From positions 1 to 64,000 of the forward strand of contig CAJJMX010000001.1 in assembly GCA_905192935.1 (NCBI GenBank): 64,000 nt of DNA. The letters are read 5' to 3'. Positions 51,657-60,936 of the stretch are shown in pieces. Position 1 is the stretch's first letter. Every line of letters starts with the position of its first letter. The DNA comes from an uncultured Mailhella sp. (GTDB lineage Bacteria; Desulfobacterota; Desulfovibrionia; Desulfovibrionales; Desulfovibrionaceae). The position numbers and the translations under genes are program-made. The notes under the pieces were generated by a model. That model saw only the letters and a list, made by a program, of their open reading frames with translations. It had not been told where the DNA came from and searched no databases.

Positions 51657-52607
51657 TCATTCGAGGAACGGCACGCCTCCGGTCACAAGAGCGTCATGCA
51701 GCAGATGGCGCAGCCTGTCCGCCATGGGACCGGGACGGCCGTCGCCTACAGGCTTGCCGTTGTAGTGCGTGACCGCCACGCACTCGCATGTAGTACCAAG
51801 TACCAGAATCTCGGAAGCCTGTTCCACTATTTCTTCAGTGATATCAGTGATAACTACGGGCATGAAGGCTTTTGCTATCTCCATGGCGCGTATGGCCGTG
51901 GTCCCAGGAAGGGCATGACGGAACCTGGGCATGAGCATGCGTCCCTCAGGGTCCACCAGAGCCACGTTGGCAATGGCCGCTTCTGCCAGGAAGCCGTCCT
52001 CGTCGAAGGAAAAGGTGAGGTCCACGCCCTTTTCCCGGGCCTCCTTCGCCATGAGCGCATTGGCGAGGTAATTGGTGGACTTTATCTGCGCAAGCCATTC
52101 CTGCTTGGCCGGAACGGCGCTTCGCGCGGCCGTGAGGCCCTTCTGCCAGAAGGACTCGGGAAGAGCCCTTCCTCTGGTCGCCACGATGTACAGGCTGCTC
52201 TCAGGACATTCCGCGGGATCCACGCCGAGTCCTCCGCAGCCGCGGCCGAGCAGCACCTTGAGGCCGCCGTACGGTTCCCCGCCGACTTTTGCCACCTCTA
52301 TCATGAGGGCCCTCACTTCCTCCCAGGGACAGGGAGGAACCAGCGACAGCGTGGAGGCGGAATGCTTCATGCGCTCAAGATGAGCGTCGAGCTGCACGAT
52401 GCGGCCTTCAAGAAAGGTAAGACTCTCAAAGATGGCGTCGCCGCGGTGCACCATGTGATCATCCAGCGGCACAAGCAGAAGACGGGCATCCCGGCAGATC
52501 GCTCCCATGCGATGTTCGTAAAAGGCCGTGACACTGGCCGCGCCCCTGCGCGGCAGCTCCATGAGCTTCGCCGTCCATCCGGCGGCGTCAAGTACGGGAA
52601 CAGACAT
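51657..52607 (-). CDS. Class IV aminotransferase (branched-chain/D-amino-acid/ADC-lyase type)
   Basis: The 316-residue protein is a fold-type IV PLP enzyme. The start of the domain (VHRGDAIFESLTFLEGRIVQLDAHLERM), the cofactor lysine in IKSTNYLANALMAKEA and the GTTAIRAMEI phosphate loop are visible. These features are shared by IlvE, D-amino acid transaminase and aminodeoxychorismate lyase, and I cannot choose between them from sequence alone; the KSTNYL form with ANVALVDPEG fits IlvE/Dat better than PabC. The start at 52607 follows GGAGAG. Confidence 0.82.
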   Translation of the reverse strand: MSVPVLDAAGWTAKLMELPRRGAASVTAFYEHRMGAICRDARLLLVPLDDHMVHRGDAIFESLTFLEGRIVQLDAHLERMKHSASTLSLVPPCPWEEVRALMIEVAKVGGEPYGGLKVLLGRGCGGLGVDPAECPESSLYIVATRGRALPESFWQKGLTAARSAVPAKQEWLAQIKSTNYLANALMAKEAREKGVDLTFSFDEDGFLAEAAIANVALVDPEGRMLMPRFRHALPGTTAIRAMEIAKAFMPVVITDITEEIVEQASEILVLGTTCECVAVTHYNGKPVGDGRPGPMADRLRHLLHDALVTGGVPFLE

Positions 52608-52823
52608 GACACACTCTCCATAACTGGCACAAGCCAGGATTTCCGCGCCGGTACGGCACAATTTCGGCAGACGCGACGCCGAACCTTCCGGCAGTTTCGT
52701 GTGCCGCTCTCAAAGAAGCGGCACGGCGGCGCCCGGAAGAGGACGACGCACAGAACAGCAGCAACAACTGCTCTAGCTCAAAAAAAGGCGGGAGTACAGG
52801 CATGCGGCCCTCTTTCGGGCACG

Positions 52824-52847
52824 AAAAAAGGCCTGCCGAAGCAGGCC
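52824..52847 (-). terminator. Terminator after the HU/IHF gene
   Basis: GGCCTGC-CGAA-GCAGGCC (52830-52847 on the plus strand) with TTTTTT following on the minus strand (52824-52829). Confidence 0.9.
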
Positions 52848-52873
52848 CTTCTTGCATGGGACACCGCCCGAAA

Positions 52874-53179
52874 CTACGCCTCTTCGCCGCCGTTGAGTTC
52901 CATGCGGAACTTGCGGGAGAGACGGAACACCACCACCTTGCGAGGAGGCAGGGTGATGGATTCATCAGTCTGCGGGTTGCGTCCCTTGCGGGCGTTTTTG
53001 TCATAGGCTTCAAACTTGCCGAATCCGCTGATGAGAAGAGCGTCATCCTTCTTGATGGCCTGCTTCATCAGAGCAAGCAGGTTTTCAACGATATTCTTCA
53101 CTTCCGCACGGTTGCGGCCGAGATTCTTGTCATTGTACACCGCTTCCACAATGTCAGCCTTGGTCAGAGCCTTGTTCAT
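52874..53179 (-). CDS. HU/IHF-family DNA-bending protein
   Basis: The 101-residue protein is a bacterial histone-like protein that bends DNA as a dimer. It shows the N-terminal helices (LTKADIVEAVYND), the LLALMKQAI helix, the FGKFEAYDKNARKGRNPQT arm start and the intercalating-proline region PPRKVVVFRLSRKF. The arm and length are more like an IHF subunit than HU but the two are hard to separate. The start at 53179 follows AGGAGG. It lies 34 bases after the HIT gene and probably shares its transcript. Confidence 0.92.
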   Translation of the reverse strand: MNKALTKADIVEAVYNDKNLGRNRAEVKNIVENLLALMKQAIKKDDALLISGFGKFEAYDKNARKGRNPQTDESITLPPRKVVVFRLSRKFRMELNGGEEA

Positions 53180-53213
53180 GTTTTTCCTCCTGCCATTCCT
53201 TCCTGATACGGAT

Positions 53214-53636
53214 TTAATGCTCCAGGCACGAAGCCACTTTCGCGGCCATGGCCTGCATGGCTTCGGCGTCGGAATAATTCCCCTGCTCCCACACGCCGAG
53301 CCCATCCCCGTCGAAACGGGGAATGATGTGCCAATGGATATGAAACATGGTCTGTCCTGCGGACAATCCGTTATTCTGCATGACGTTGAACCCCGTAGCT
53401 CCGGTAGCCTTCATGACGGCGGCCCCCAGCTTCTTCAGCGCGGAAAACACCGCAGGCGCGATGTCGCAGGACACTTCAAGCATGTCCTTGTAGTGCTTCT
53501 TGGGAATGACCAGCGTATGGCCGGGATGCACGGGAGAAAGATCAAGAAACGCCAGAACGGTGTCATCCTCGTATACCTTCGCGCAGGGGATATCCCCGTT
53601 GGCGATGAGGCAGAAAATGCATTTTTCTTCAGACAT
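53214..53636 (-). CDS. HIT-family nucleotide hydrolase
   Basis: HIT proteins hydrolyse or transfer nucleotide phosphoramidates and dinucleotides. The 140-residue protein has the catalytic histidine triad H99-x-H101-x-H103 (FHIHWHIIPR) and an N-terminal zinc-type CIFC (6-9), typical of the HinT/YcfF branch. The start at 53636 (MSEEKCIFC) was chosen over an in-frame ATG at 53690 because the extension is not family-like. The natural substrate is not predictable. It is probably co-transcribed with the HU/IHF gene. Confidence 0.93.
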   Translation of the reverse strand: MSEEKCIFCLIANGDIPCAKVYEDDTVLAFLDLSPVHPGHTLVIPKKHYKDMLEVSCDIAPAVFSALKKLGAAVMKATGATGFNVMQNNGLSAGQTMFHIHWHIIPRFDGDGLGVWEQGNYSDAEAMQAMAAKVASCLEH

Positions 53637-53741
53637 GACAGTACAGACCTCCAGAGACCCGCGTTTTTGACGCGGGGAAGACCTTGTCATCCTAAGCGCA
53701 ACCGATTAGAACATCAAGAGCTTTTCTCCCAAGGAAAAAAA

Positions 53742-54812
53742 ATGTCATCGCTTTCGCCATCTTACGCTCATGCCATGCCTGACCGGATCTTTTTCAAAAC
53801 AGGGACAAGACAGCGCAGAGCTGATCGCATCATTCCGGTATTCTTGCCTTTTCTCGGCTGTCCCGGACACTGCGTGTACTGCGCGCAGGACAGGCAGACA
53901 GGAGCGGGGCATTCGGAAAATATTCGCGCCATTCTCGAAAAAGCCCGGACCGCAACATCGCAGCTGCCCCCATGCGGTCCCGGAGAGACAAGAGAACTCG
54001 CCTTTTACGGCGGAACCTTCACGGCGCTTCCCCCCGCCGACCGCCGCGCGTGCCTCGACCTTCTGCACACGCTTCAGGATCAGGGACGCATCACGCATGC
54101 GCGCTGCTCCACAAGACCGGACACGCTCCCGGCGTCCGTTCTGGACGAGCTGCTCCGAAACGGCGTGGACCTTGTGGAGCTCGGCATACAGAGCTTCGAC
54201 GACAGGGCGCTTTCCCTCTCCCGCCGGGGCTACTCGGGCAAGGATGCCGAAGAGGGCTGCCGAAAGGTGCGGGAAGCCGGTCTGGAACTCGGCGTGCAGC
54301 TTCTTCCCGGCATGCCGGGAAGCTCTCCCGAGGTCTTTCTTGCCGATGCAAAAAAGACCCTTACCCTTTTTCCCGCCTGCCTGCGCTTCTATCCCTGCCT
54401 TGTTCCCGAAGGCACGGTGCTTGCGCGCTGGTACAGGGAGGGACGCTACCGCCCGTGGAGCCTGAAGGAAACCACGGAGACCCTGGGCAGAGCTCTGTCT
54501 CTTGCCTGGCAGGCGGACGTTGCCGTCATCCGGCTTTCCGTGGCTCCGGAACCCGCCTTCGACGCCGCCCTCGTCGCCGGACCGAGACATCCGGCCCTCG
54601 GAGCGCTCATTCAGGCCGAAGCGCTGCTTCTCTCCGCCGAGGACGCCGTAAAAAGACTCGGTCACGCTCCCGTCCGGCTCACGCTGCCGCGTTTCTGTCA
54701 GGGCTTCATGTACGGCGACAGAGGATCGCTGAAGGCGCGCTGGCGTGCTCTCGGCCTGAGAGCGGAAAACATCGTCTTTGATGACGACGCTGCGGGAGCG
54801 ACCCTCTGCTGA
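53742..54812 (+). CDS. Elp3-like radical SAM protein without acetyltransferase domain
   Basis: The 356-residue protein carries the radical SAM cluster motif C40-x3-C44-x2-C47 (GCPGHCVYC), the SAM-binding ELAFYGGTF and a VELGIQSFDDRAL strand, which together match the N-terminal half of Elp3 and the coproporphyrinogen-oxidase-like group. It lacks the GNAT acetyltransferase domain of true Elp3. The ATG at 53742 follows AAGGA; the frame is open far upstream but runs antisense to the HIT gene. It is divergent from HIT and followed by topA. The substrate is unknown; tRNA or tetrapyrrole chemistry are both possible. Confidence 0.85.
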   Translation: MSSLSPSYAHAMPDRIFFKTGTRQRRADRIIPVFLPFLGCPGHCVYCAQDRQTGAGHSENIRAILEKARTATSQLPPCGPGETRELAFYGGTFTALPPADRRACLDLLHTLQDQGRITHARCSTRPDTLPASVLDELLRNGVDLVELGIQSFDDRALSLSRRGYSGKDAEEGCRKVREAGLELGVQLLPGMPGSSPEVFLADAKKTLTLFPACLRFYPCLVPEGTVLARWYREGRYRPWSLKETTETLGRALSLAWQADVAVIRLSVAPEPAFDAALVAGPRHPALGALIQAEALLLSAEDAVKRLGHAPVRLTLPRFCQGFMYGDRGSLKARWRALGLRAENIVFDDDAAGATLC

Positions 54813-54896
54813 CCTCTCCCGGGCCGTCGGACACGCCTTCAGCGCCTAGATTCCTTGCAGGAGCAGGAGAAATACGTCATTTGTGCCGTCCGGGAC

Positions 54897-54924
54897 TTGA
54901 CGCTCCCCCCTTTTAACGTATGTT
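54897..54924 (+). promoter_or_regulatory. Promoter upstream of topA
   Basis: TTGACG (54897-54902), 16-base spacer and TATGTT (54919-54924), about 50 bases before the topA start codon. Confidence 0.5.
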
Positions 54925-54977
54925 CCTTGACGACGGAGGCTCAACCTCCCTTTGAAATTCCTACTTGTGAGCGAGCT

Positions 54978-57299
54978 ATGGGCAAGGATCTGATTATCGT
55001 GGAGTCACCGGCCAAGGTGAAGACCATCAAGAAATTTCTGGGAAACAAATACATGGTGCAGGCCAGCGTCGGGCATATCCGCGACCTGCCCACCAGAGAA
55101 ATCGGCGTGGACGAGGCCCACGACTTTGCCCCTCACTATGAAATCATCAAGGGCAAGGAAAAGGTGGTCCGGGATCTTCAGGACGCGGCCTCCAAGGCCG
55201 ATACCGTCTATCTTGCGCCCGACCCCGACCGCGAGGGAGAAGCCATCGCCTGGCACATCGCCGAGGTCATCAAGAACAAGGCGAAGAACATCAAGCGCAT
55301 CCAGTTCAACGAAATCACCTCGCGCGCCGTGAAGAACGCGCTGGAGCATCCGCACGACATCAACCCCAATCTCTTCGACGCGCAGCAGGCCCGCCGCGTG
55401 CTCGACCGCCTCGTGGGCTACAAGATCTCTCCGCTCCTGTGGAAGACCGTGAAGCGCGGCATTTCCGCCGGTCGCGTGCAGTCCGTGGCGCTCCGGCTCA
55501 TCGTGGAGCGCGAGGAGGAACGCCTCGCCTTCGTGCCCGAAGAATTCTGGACCTTCCGCGCCCTGCTTGCCGGAGCCACGCCCCCGCCCTTCAAGGCGGA
55601 ACTCGTCAAAATAGAAACGGGCTTCGCCAAAAAGCTGAAGGAACTTTCCGGCAGCGACGACGCGAAGGACAAGGAAAAGAGCGCGCGCAAGATCCTCATA
55701 GCCAGCAAGGCCGCGGCCGACGCCATGGAACAGGCCATGGCCGGTCAGCCCTTCGTGGTGTCGCAGGTCGAGGAAAAGGAACGCTCCCGCAATCCTCTGC
55801 CGCCCTTCACCACCTCCACGCTGCAGCAGACGGCCAACCAGCGCATAGGCTTCACCTCCAAGCGCACCATGGCCACGGCCCAGCGGCTCTACGAAGGCAT
55901 AGAGCTCGGCGAGAGGGGCACCACGGCCCTCATTACCTACATGCGTACCGACTCCGTGCGCATCGCCGACGAAGCCAAGAAAAGCGCCGCCGAGTACATT
56001 GAACAGCGCTTCGGCAAGGACTACATGGCTCCCGGCGGAAAAGGCCGCTCCTTCAAGGGCAAGACCTCCGCGCAGGACGCCCACGAAGCCGTGCGTCCCG
56101 TCGACATCACGCTGACGCCTCAGGACGTGAAGGAATTCCTCACGCCCGACCAGTACCGCCTCTATAATCTCATCTGGTGCCGCTTCGTGGCCTCGCAGAT
56201 GGCCGCCGCCACCTATCACGACACGTCCGTCACCCTGACCTGCGGACCCGGCCTGTGGAAGGCCAAGGGCGAGCGACTGCTCTTCCCCGGCTTTCTCGCC
56301 GTCATGCCCCGCTCCGCGGATGAAGAGGAAGCCGCGCTTCCCGCCCTGCACGAAGGCGAAGTGGTCACCCTGCAGAAGCTGGAAAAGGAACAGAAGTTCA
56401 CGCAGCCTGCGCCGCGCTATACCGAAGCCTCCCTCGTCAGGGAACTGGAAGAGCGCGGCATAGGCCGTCCTTCCACCTACGCCACCATCATTTCCACCAT
56501 CGAAGACCGCGAATACGTGCGCCTCGAAGAGAAGCACTTCGTGCCCACCGATCTCGGCAAGGTGGTCTGCTCACAGCTGCGCGATCACTTCGCAAGACTC
56601 ATGGACGTGGGCTTCACCGCCGAGATGGAAAACAATCTCGACAAGGTGGCCGACGGCGAGCTCGGCTGGGTGGACCTCATGAAGAGCTTCACCAAGGACT
56701 TCAATCCCACGCTGGAAGCCGCCGCCAAAAACATGGCTCCGGTCAAGGGCGGTCTCACCACCGACGTACCCTGCCCCGAATGCGGCAGGCCTCTCGTGGT
56801 GAAGTTCGGCAAGAGCGGCGAATTTCTGGCCTGCACGGGCTACCCCGAATGCCGCTACACCACCAACTTCACCCGCGATGAAAAAGGCAAGATCATTCCC
56901 CAGGAGCGCCCGAAGGAAGAACATCAGAAAATGGGCACCTGTCCCAAGTGCGGCGGCGACGTCATTCTCAAGCAGTCCCGCACGGGAAGCCGCTTCCTGA
57001 GCTGCTCCCGCTATCCCGACTGCGACTACGCCGCCCCCTTCTCCACGGGCGTAACCTGCCCCAAGTGCGGCAAGGGAACCCTGGTGGAAAAAAGCTCACG
57101 CAAGGGCAAGCTGTTCTATTCCTGCTCCCGCTATCCCGAATGCGACTACGCCGTATGGGACTGGCCCGTGGCCGAAACCTGCCCAGAATGTCACTCGCCC
57201 GTTCTGGTCATCAAGACCACACGCGCACGCGGCCGCCACATAGCCTGTCCCAATCCCAAGTGCCGCTACACAAGAGAGCTCGACGAGGGACAGAACTGA
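54978..57299 (+). CDS. topA: DNA topoisomerase I
   Basis: TopA relaxes negative supercoils by a type IA single-strand passage. The 773-residue protein has the Toprim domain (DLIIVESPAKVKTIKKFLG, 3-21, and PDPDREGEA), the active-site tyrosine in TYMRTDS (Y321), and four C-terminal zinc ribbons (about 595-765). Each ribbon has CxxC pairs such as CPECG/CTGYPEC and CPKCG/CSRYPDC. The start is at ATG 54978 (MGKDLIIVES); open codons upstream contain the promoter. Confidence 0.98.
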   Translation: MGKDLIIVESPAKVKTIKKFLGNKYMVQASVGHIRDLPTREIGVDEAHDFAPHYEIIKGKEKVVRDLQDAASKADTVYLAPDPDREGEAIAWHIAEVIKNKAKNIKRIQFNEITSRAVKNALEHPHDINPNLFDAQQARRVLDRLVGYKISPLLWKTVKRGISAGRVQSVALRLIVEREEERLAFVPEEFWTFRALLAGATPPPFKAELVKIETGFAKKLKELSGSDDAKDKEKSARKILIASKAAADAMEQAMAGQPFVVSQVEEKERSRNPLPPFTTSTLQQTANQRIGFTSKRTMATAQRLYEGIELGERGTTALITYMRTDSVRIADEAKKSAAEYIEQRFGKDYMAPGGKGRSFKGKTSAQDAHEAVRPVDITLTPQDVKEFLTPDQYRLYNLIWCRFVASQMAAATYHDTSVTLTCGPGLWKAKGERLLFPGFLAVMPRSADEEEAALPALHEGEVVTLQKLEKEQKFTQPAPRYTEASLVRELEERGIGRPSTYATIISTIEDREYVRLEEKHFVPTDLGKVVCSQLRDHFARLMDVGFTAEMENNLDKVADGELGWVDLMKSFTKDFNPTLEAAAKNMAPVKGGLTTDVPCPECGRPLVVKFGKSGEFLACTGYPECRYTTNFTRDEKGKIIPQERPKEEHQKMGTCPKCGGDVILKQSRTGSRFLSCSRYPDCDYAAPFSTGVTCPKCGKGTLVEKSSRKGKLFYSCSRYPECDYAVWDWPVAETCPECHSPVLVIKTTRARGRHIACPNPKCRYTRELDEGQN

Positions 57300-57308
57300 A
57301 TGATGAAC

Positions 57309-57336
57309 ACGGCCCGGGAACACGTTCCCGGGCCGT
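57309..57336 (+). terminator. Terminator after topA
   Basis: A perfect 13-bp stem (57309-57321 with 57324-57336) lies 10 bases after the stop, followed by TTTCGTTT. Confidence 0.8.
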
Positions 57337-57652
57337 TTCGTTTCCGCTTTTCACGCCGGCTCCGCGGACGCGGATCGTCCCGGACGACGGCCGAAGCTTC
57401 CGGACTCAGGGCCGCCTTGAAGCAACCCGCTTTTCCCCTCCATATCCGTACAAAAAAGACCGTTCTTTCTCACTTCGATACGGCACAAAAAATCCTTCGG
57501 CACGGCTTTGCCGTGAATCATGCGGTCGCGGGAATGGACAAAGTCCCGTAAATCTTTAATCTCAGAAGCACGCATGAACACCACCATCAAGCGGGCGGCC
57601 GCGTGCGGAGCTTTGTGCCCTGCTTTCCGTTCCGCGTCCCGGAGCAGCAGCC
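57337..57652. other. Gap between topA and the gamma-glutamyltransferase gene
   Basis: No gene is seen. It holds one small hairpin (GCACGGC-TTT-GCCGTG near 57499-57514) and the probable promoter region of the downstream gene, without a clear -35/-10 pair. The downstream start has only a weak AGCAGC ribosome site. Confidence 0.4.
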
Positions 57653-59308
57653 ATGAAAAAAAACTACTGTGCCACCATTTCCCAAAGCACCAACCCTCTG
57701 GCCACGCACGGCATGGTGACTTCCCCCCATCATCTGGCTACGCAGGCCGGACTCGACATCCTGCGCCGCGGCGGCAACGCCGTGGACGCCGCCATAGCTA
57801 CCGCCGTCACGCTGACCGTGGTCTATCCGCAGATGTGCACGCCGGGCGGCGACAATTTCTGGCTCATCTACAACGCCGGGACAGGGGAACTCAAAGGACT
57901 GAACGCCAGCGGCCGCGCAGGCTCGAAGGCCACCATGGACTTCTACGCCTCCAAGGGCCTGAAACACATCCCCTCGCGCGGCCCTCTTGCGGCCAACACC
58001 GTCCCCGGCGCCGTTTCAGGCTGGGACGAGGCCTACCGCTACAGCCGCTCCGCCCTCAAAACGACCATGTCATGGAAGGACCTTTTCTCCTCTGCCGTCT
58101 CCTACGCCGAAGAGGGCTGTCCGGTGAGCACATCTCTCGCCTTCTGGAGCGCCGTGAACGCCAATCCCAACGACAAGGTATTCCGGGCCCTGCAAAGATT
58201 CCCGGAATTCGCCCGCGTGTTCATGAAGGACGGCAGGCCGCTCGTCACGGGCGACCTGTTCCGGCAGCCGGATCTTGCCGCCACGTTGCGCATCATTGCC
58301 GAAAAAGGTGCCGAAGAATTCTACAAGGGCAGCATAGCCCAGAAGATCGCAGCCGATCTGGAAAAGAACGGCGGACTGCTCACGCTTGAGGACTTTGCCT
58401 CGCACAAGGCCGACTGGGTAAGCCCCATACGCGTGAACTACCGGGGACTGACGGCCTGCAATCTGCCGCCGAACACGCAGGGCATGGCCTCCCTTGAAAT
58501 TCTGAACATCCTGAACAACTTCGACGTGAAGGCCATGGGAGAAGGCAGCGCCGACTACTGTCACGCCATCATCGAGGCCACCAAGGAAGCCTTCATCGAC
58601 CGCGACCGCTATCTTTCCGATCCAAATTTCGTGTCCATTCCTCTGGACGACCTGCTTTCGGAAGAACACGGCAGGAAGCAGGCCGCGCGCATCGACATGA
58701 CAAGAGCCGCCGCTTCCAGAGCTCCTCTCGATCCCAAGGGAGACACCATCTGGCTCGGCGTGGTGGACAGGGACGGCAACGCCGTCTCCCTCATCCAGAG
58801 CATCTATCACGACTTCGGCTCCGGCATCGTGGCCGAAGGCACGGGCGTGCTCCTTCAGAACCGCGGAAGCTTCTTCTCCCTCGATCCGAACCATGTGAAC
58901 CGTCTTGAACCCGGAAAACGCACCATGCACACGCTGAATCCGGCCATGCTTCTCAAGAACGGCAAACCCTATCTGGTGTACGGCACCATGGGCGGCGAAG
59001 GACAGCCGCAGACGCAGGCCGCCATCGTGACCCGCGTGGTGGACTTCGGCATGACGCCACAGGAGGCCGTCACCGCTCCCCGCTGGCTCTACGGCCGCAC
59101 CTGGGGCGCGGCATCCAACGACGTGAAAATCGAAGGCCGCATCCCCGCAGCCGTGGTCGAGGAGCTGGCAAAACGCGGTCATCCGGTCAAGGTGGTGAAG
59201 GACTTCACCGACACCATGGGCCATGCCGGGGCCATTCTCGTGCATGACAACGGCGTGCTTCAGGGCGCGACCGATCCCAGAGGCGACGGCCTTGCCGCAG
59301 GCTTCTGA
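57653..59308 (+). CDS. Gamma-glutamyltransferase-family Ntn-hydrolase (variant active site)
   Basis: The 551-residue protein belongs to the gamma-glutamyltransferase family: self-cleaving enzymes in which a threonine becomes the N-terminal nucleophile of the small subunit. GGNAVDAAIATAVTLTVVYP is the family start, and the nucleophile is T365 in GDTIWLGVVDRDGNAVS. Classical GGTs have TTHxSVVD here; the second Thr and His are replaced by Ile and Trp, a form seen in branches such as oxamate amidohydrolase HpxW-like or YwrD-like proteins. A GTMGGEGQPQ oxyanion/substrate loop is present. No signal peptide is visible, so it should be cytoplasmic, unlike E. coli GGT. Activity on glutathione should not be assumed. 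Confidence 0.85.
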   Translation: MKKNYCATISQSTNPLATHGMVTSPHHLATQAGLDILRRGGNAVDAAIATAVTLTVVYPQMCTPGGDNFWLIYNAGTGELKGLNASGRAGSKATMDFYASKGLKHIPSRGPLAANTVPGAVSGWDEAYRYSRSALKTTMSWKDLFSSAVSYAEEGCPVSTSLAFWSAVNANPNDKVFRALQRFPEFARVFMKDGRPLVTGDLFRQPDLAATLRIIAEKGAEEFYKGSIAQKIAADLEKNGGLLTLEDFASHKADWVSPIRVNYRGLTACNLPPNTQGMASLEILNILNNFDVKAMGEGSADYCHAIIEATKEAFIDRDRYLSDPNFVSIPLDDLLSEEHGRKQAARIDMTRAAASRAPLDPKGDTIWLGVVDRDGNAVSLIQSIYHDFGSGIVAEGTGVLLQNRGSFFSLDPNHVNRLEPGKRTMHTLNPAMLLKNGKPYLVYGTMGGEGQPQTQAAIVTRVVDFGMTPQEAVTAPRWLYGRTWGAASNDVKIEGRIPAAVVEELAKRGHPVKVVKDFTDTMGHAGAILVHDNGVLQGATDPRGDGLAAGF

Positions 59309-59470
59309 TTCTTCCGCCTGCCGCTCATAAAAAAACGCCTTTTTCCCCTTCGCCCTGCCGAGGAAGCCTTCCCGGCAGCAAACGGGCAAAGACGCCTTCC
59401 TGCGACACGACGCGGGACGGATTCCGACAGAGAACCCGTCCCGCATTCGTCAAGCTCAGGAGTGCGGAAG

Positions 59471-59941
59471 CTACAGTTCCACGCTCCCGTCCCGGCGGGG
59501 CGAACTTTCCGGCGCGCTCTTCGGCTTCAGGCCTTCCACGGCGTCGCCGAGTTCCCGCATGGCCCGGCCCATCTGGCGGCCGAGACTCTCTCCGAGTGCC
59601 GCCGCACCGTCGCGGGCATCGTCCCAGGCGCGCGACACGCGATCACGGGTGCGATCCTCTTGAAGATTGTCGAGCGTGCGGGGCCCGAGACCGTGAAGCT
59701 GCCTGCCGAGCGTCTCCAGACGCTCCCGCGTCACCCTGCCGTCCGCAAAGGCCTCCCGGAGAAGCGGCAGGACCTTGTCCTTGTAGTCCGCGGCGGAATA
59801 CAGATCGCGCAGAGACAGGAGTCCGCCGTATTCGGCCGGAGTGATTTCCGCCTCCCGCCAGGCCTTCCGTTCCAGATATTCGTTGACGCCGAGACCGGCA
59901 CAAGCTGCCGCCAGCACGACAATGATGATGTTTCTGAACAT
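59471..59941 (-). CDS. Unknown small membrane-anchored or exported protein
   Basis: The 156-residue product has an N-terminal hydrophobic segment (about 4-20, IIIVVLAAACAGLGV), either an uncleaved anchor or signal peptide. A charged, mostly helical remainder rich in Arg, Asp, Glu and Leu follows (for example RVTRERLETLGRQLHGLG). I recognise no family. The ATG at 59941 has an excellent GAGGAGG site. It lies 76 bases after sfsA on the same strand and is followed by an imperfect hairpin (59410-59444). Confidence 0.65.
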   Translation of the reverse strand: MFRNIIIVVLAAACAGLGVNEYLERKAWREAEITPAEYGGLLSLRDLYSAADYKDKVLPLLREAFADGRVTRERLETLGRQLHGLGPRTLDNLQEDRTRDRVSRAWDDARDGAAALGESLGRQMGRAMRELGDAVEGLKPKSAPESSPRRDGSVEL

Positions 59942-60017
59942 GGTCCACCTCCTCGGCAGATGATGAACGGAGCACTCCGTACCGTGTCGCCTGTTCCTGA
60001 AAAGAGCGTTCCCTGAC

Positions 60018-60740
60018 TCACGACTCCCGATACGCAAGCATACCGCCGTAATGGATACCGTCCTCTCTTACGTGCACAACCGTGGGATACACTTCCACCC
60101 CGGCATGCACGGCAAGACGCAGCGCTTCGGCATAGTCGGGATCAATATAGTCGGCCGCCTGGAAGCATCGGCCGTCAGGCCGCTGAATGACGTACAGCAT
60201 GGCGGCCCGGCGTCCTTCCGCCGCAAGACGCATGAGCGTGTGAAGATGCTTTGCTCCCCGGGTCGTGACCGCATCGGGAAACGCGGCCACACCGTCTTCC
60301 ACCAGCGTCACGTTCTTGCACTCCACCCAGAGCTCAGGAAGATCAGGTCCCGTGAAAAGACCGTCGAGACGGCTCTCGCCGTTCACGGCCTCGCGCCTGA
60401 GTGCGTCATAACCTTCGGCCCAGGCGAACAGGCCTTTCCGAAACATGGCTTCAAGCAGCCGGTTGGGCATGGAGGTGTTCACGCCCACCCAGAAGAAGCC
60501 GCTTCCGTCGGGCTGTCCCAGAGCCTCCACCGTCCATTTCAGCTTTCGCGCAGGATTCTGCGCCGGAGAAAGAAGAACCGGACAGCCCGGCCGGAGAAGT
60601 CCGAGCATGGTGCCGGTATTGTTGGTGTGCGCCGTCACCTCGCATCCGTCCAGTTCCGCGATCACGAAAAAGCGCTTTTCCCGGCGGATGAAACGACCGA
60701 CACGACAGCCTTCGGGATATGTCAGAAGCAGCGTTTCCAT
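60018..60740 (-). CDS. sfsA: Sugar fermentation stimulation protein homolog SfsA
   Basis: SfsA is a conserved DNA/nuclease-fold protein first linked to maltose use in E. coli; its molecular role is unsettled. The 240-residue protein shows FVIAELDGCEVTAHTNNTGTM (about 25-45), the NTSMPNRLLEAM block and the nuclease-like VECKNVTLVEDGVAAFPDAVTTRG core, all diagnostic. The start at 60740 follows GGAAGGAAAGG. It is divergent from the aspartate aminotransferase gene. Confidence 0.95.
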   Translation of the reverse strand: METLLLTYPEGCRVGRFIRREKRFFVIAELDGCEVTAHTNNTGTMLGLLRPGCPVLLSPAQNPARKLKWTVEALGQPDGSGFFWVGVNTSMPNRLLEAMFRKGLFAWAEGYDALRREAVNGESRLDGLFTGPDLPELWVECKNVTLVEDGVAAFPDAVTTRGAKHLHTLMRLAAEGRRAAMLYVIQRPDGRCFQAADYIDPDYAEALRLAVHAGVEVYPTVVHVREDGIHYGGMLAYRES

Positions 60741-60855
60741 GACCTTTCCTTCCTTTTGCCGCAAGTCTCGATGCTGCGCGGCCGGAAAAAGGCCTCCCGG
60801 AGCACAAATGCCGCACAACAGGCCGCCGCAAGGCCTTTCATATGCCAAACATCAA

Positions 60856-60884
60856 TTTACAGGCCGCATTGAAGTTGATAGAGT
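60856..60884 (+). promoter_or_regulatory. Promoter for the aspartate aminotransferase gene
   Basis: TTTACA (60856-60861), 17-base spacer and TAGAGT (60879-60884) lie about 50 bases before the start codon in the divergent gap with sfsA. Confidence 0.5.
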
Positions 60885-60936
60885 TTAGCGTGACCGTCAG
60901 GCCTTTTATTGCTCATATCAACCAGGAAACGCAACC

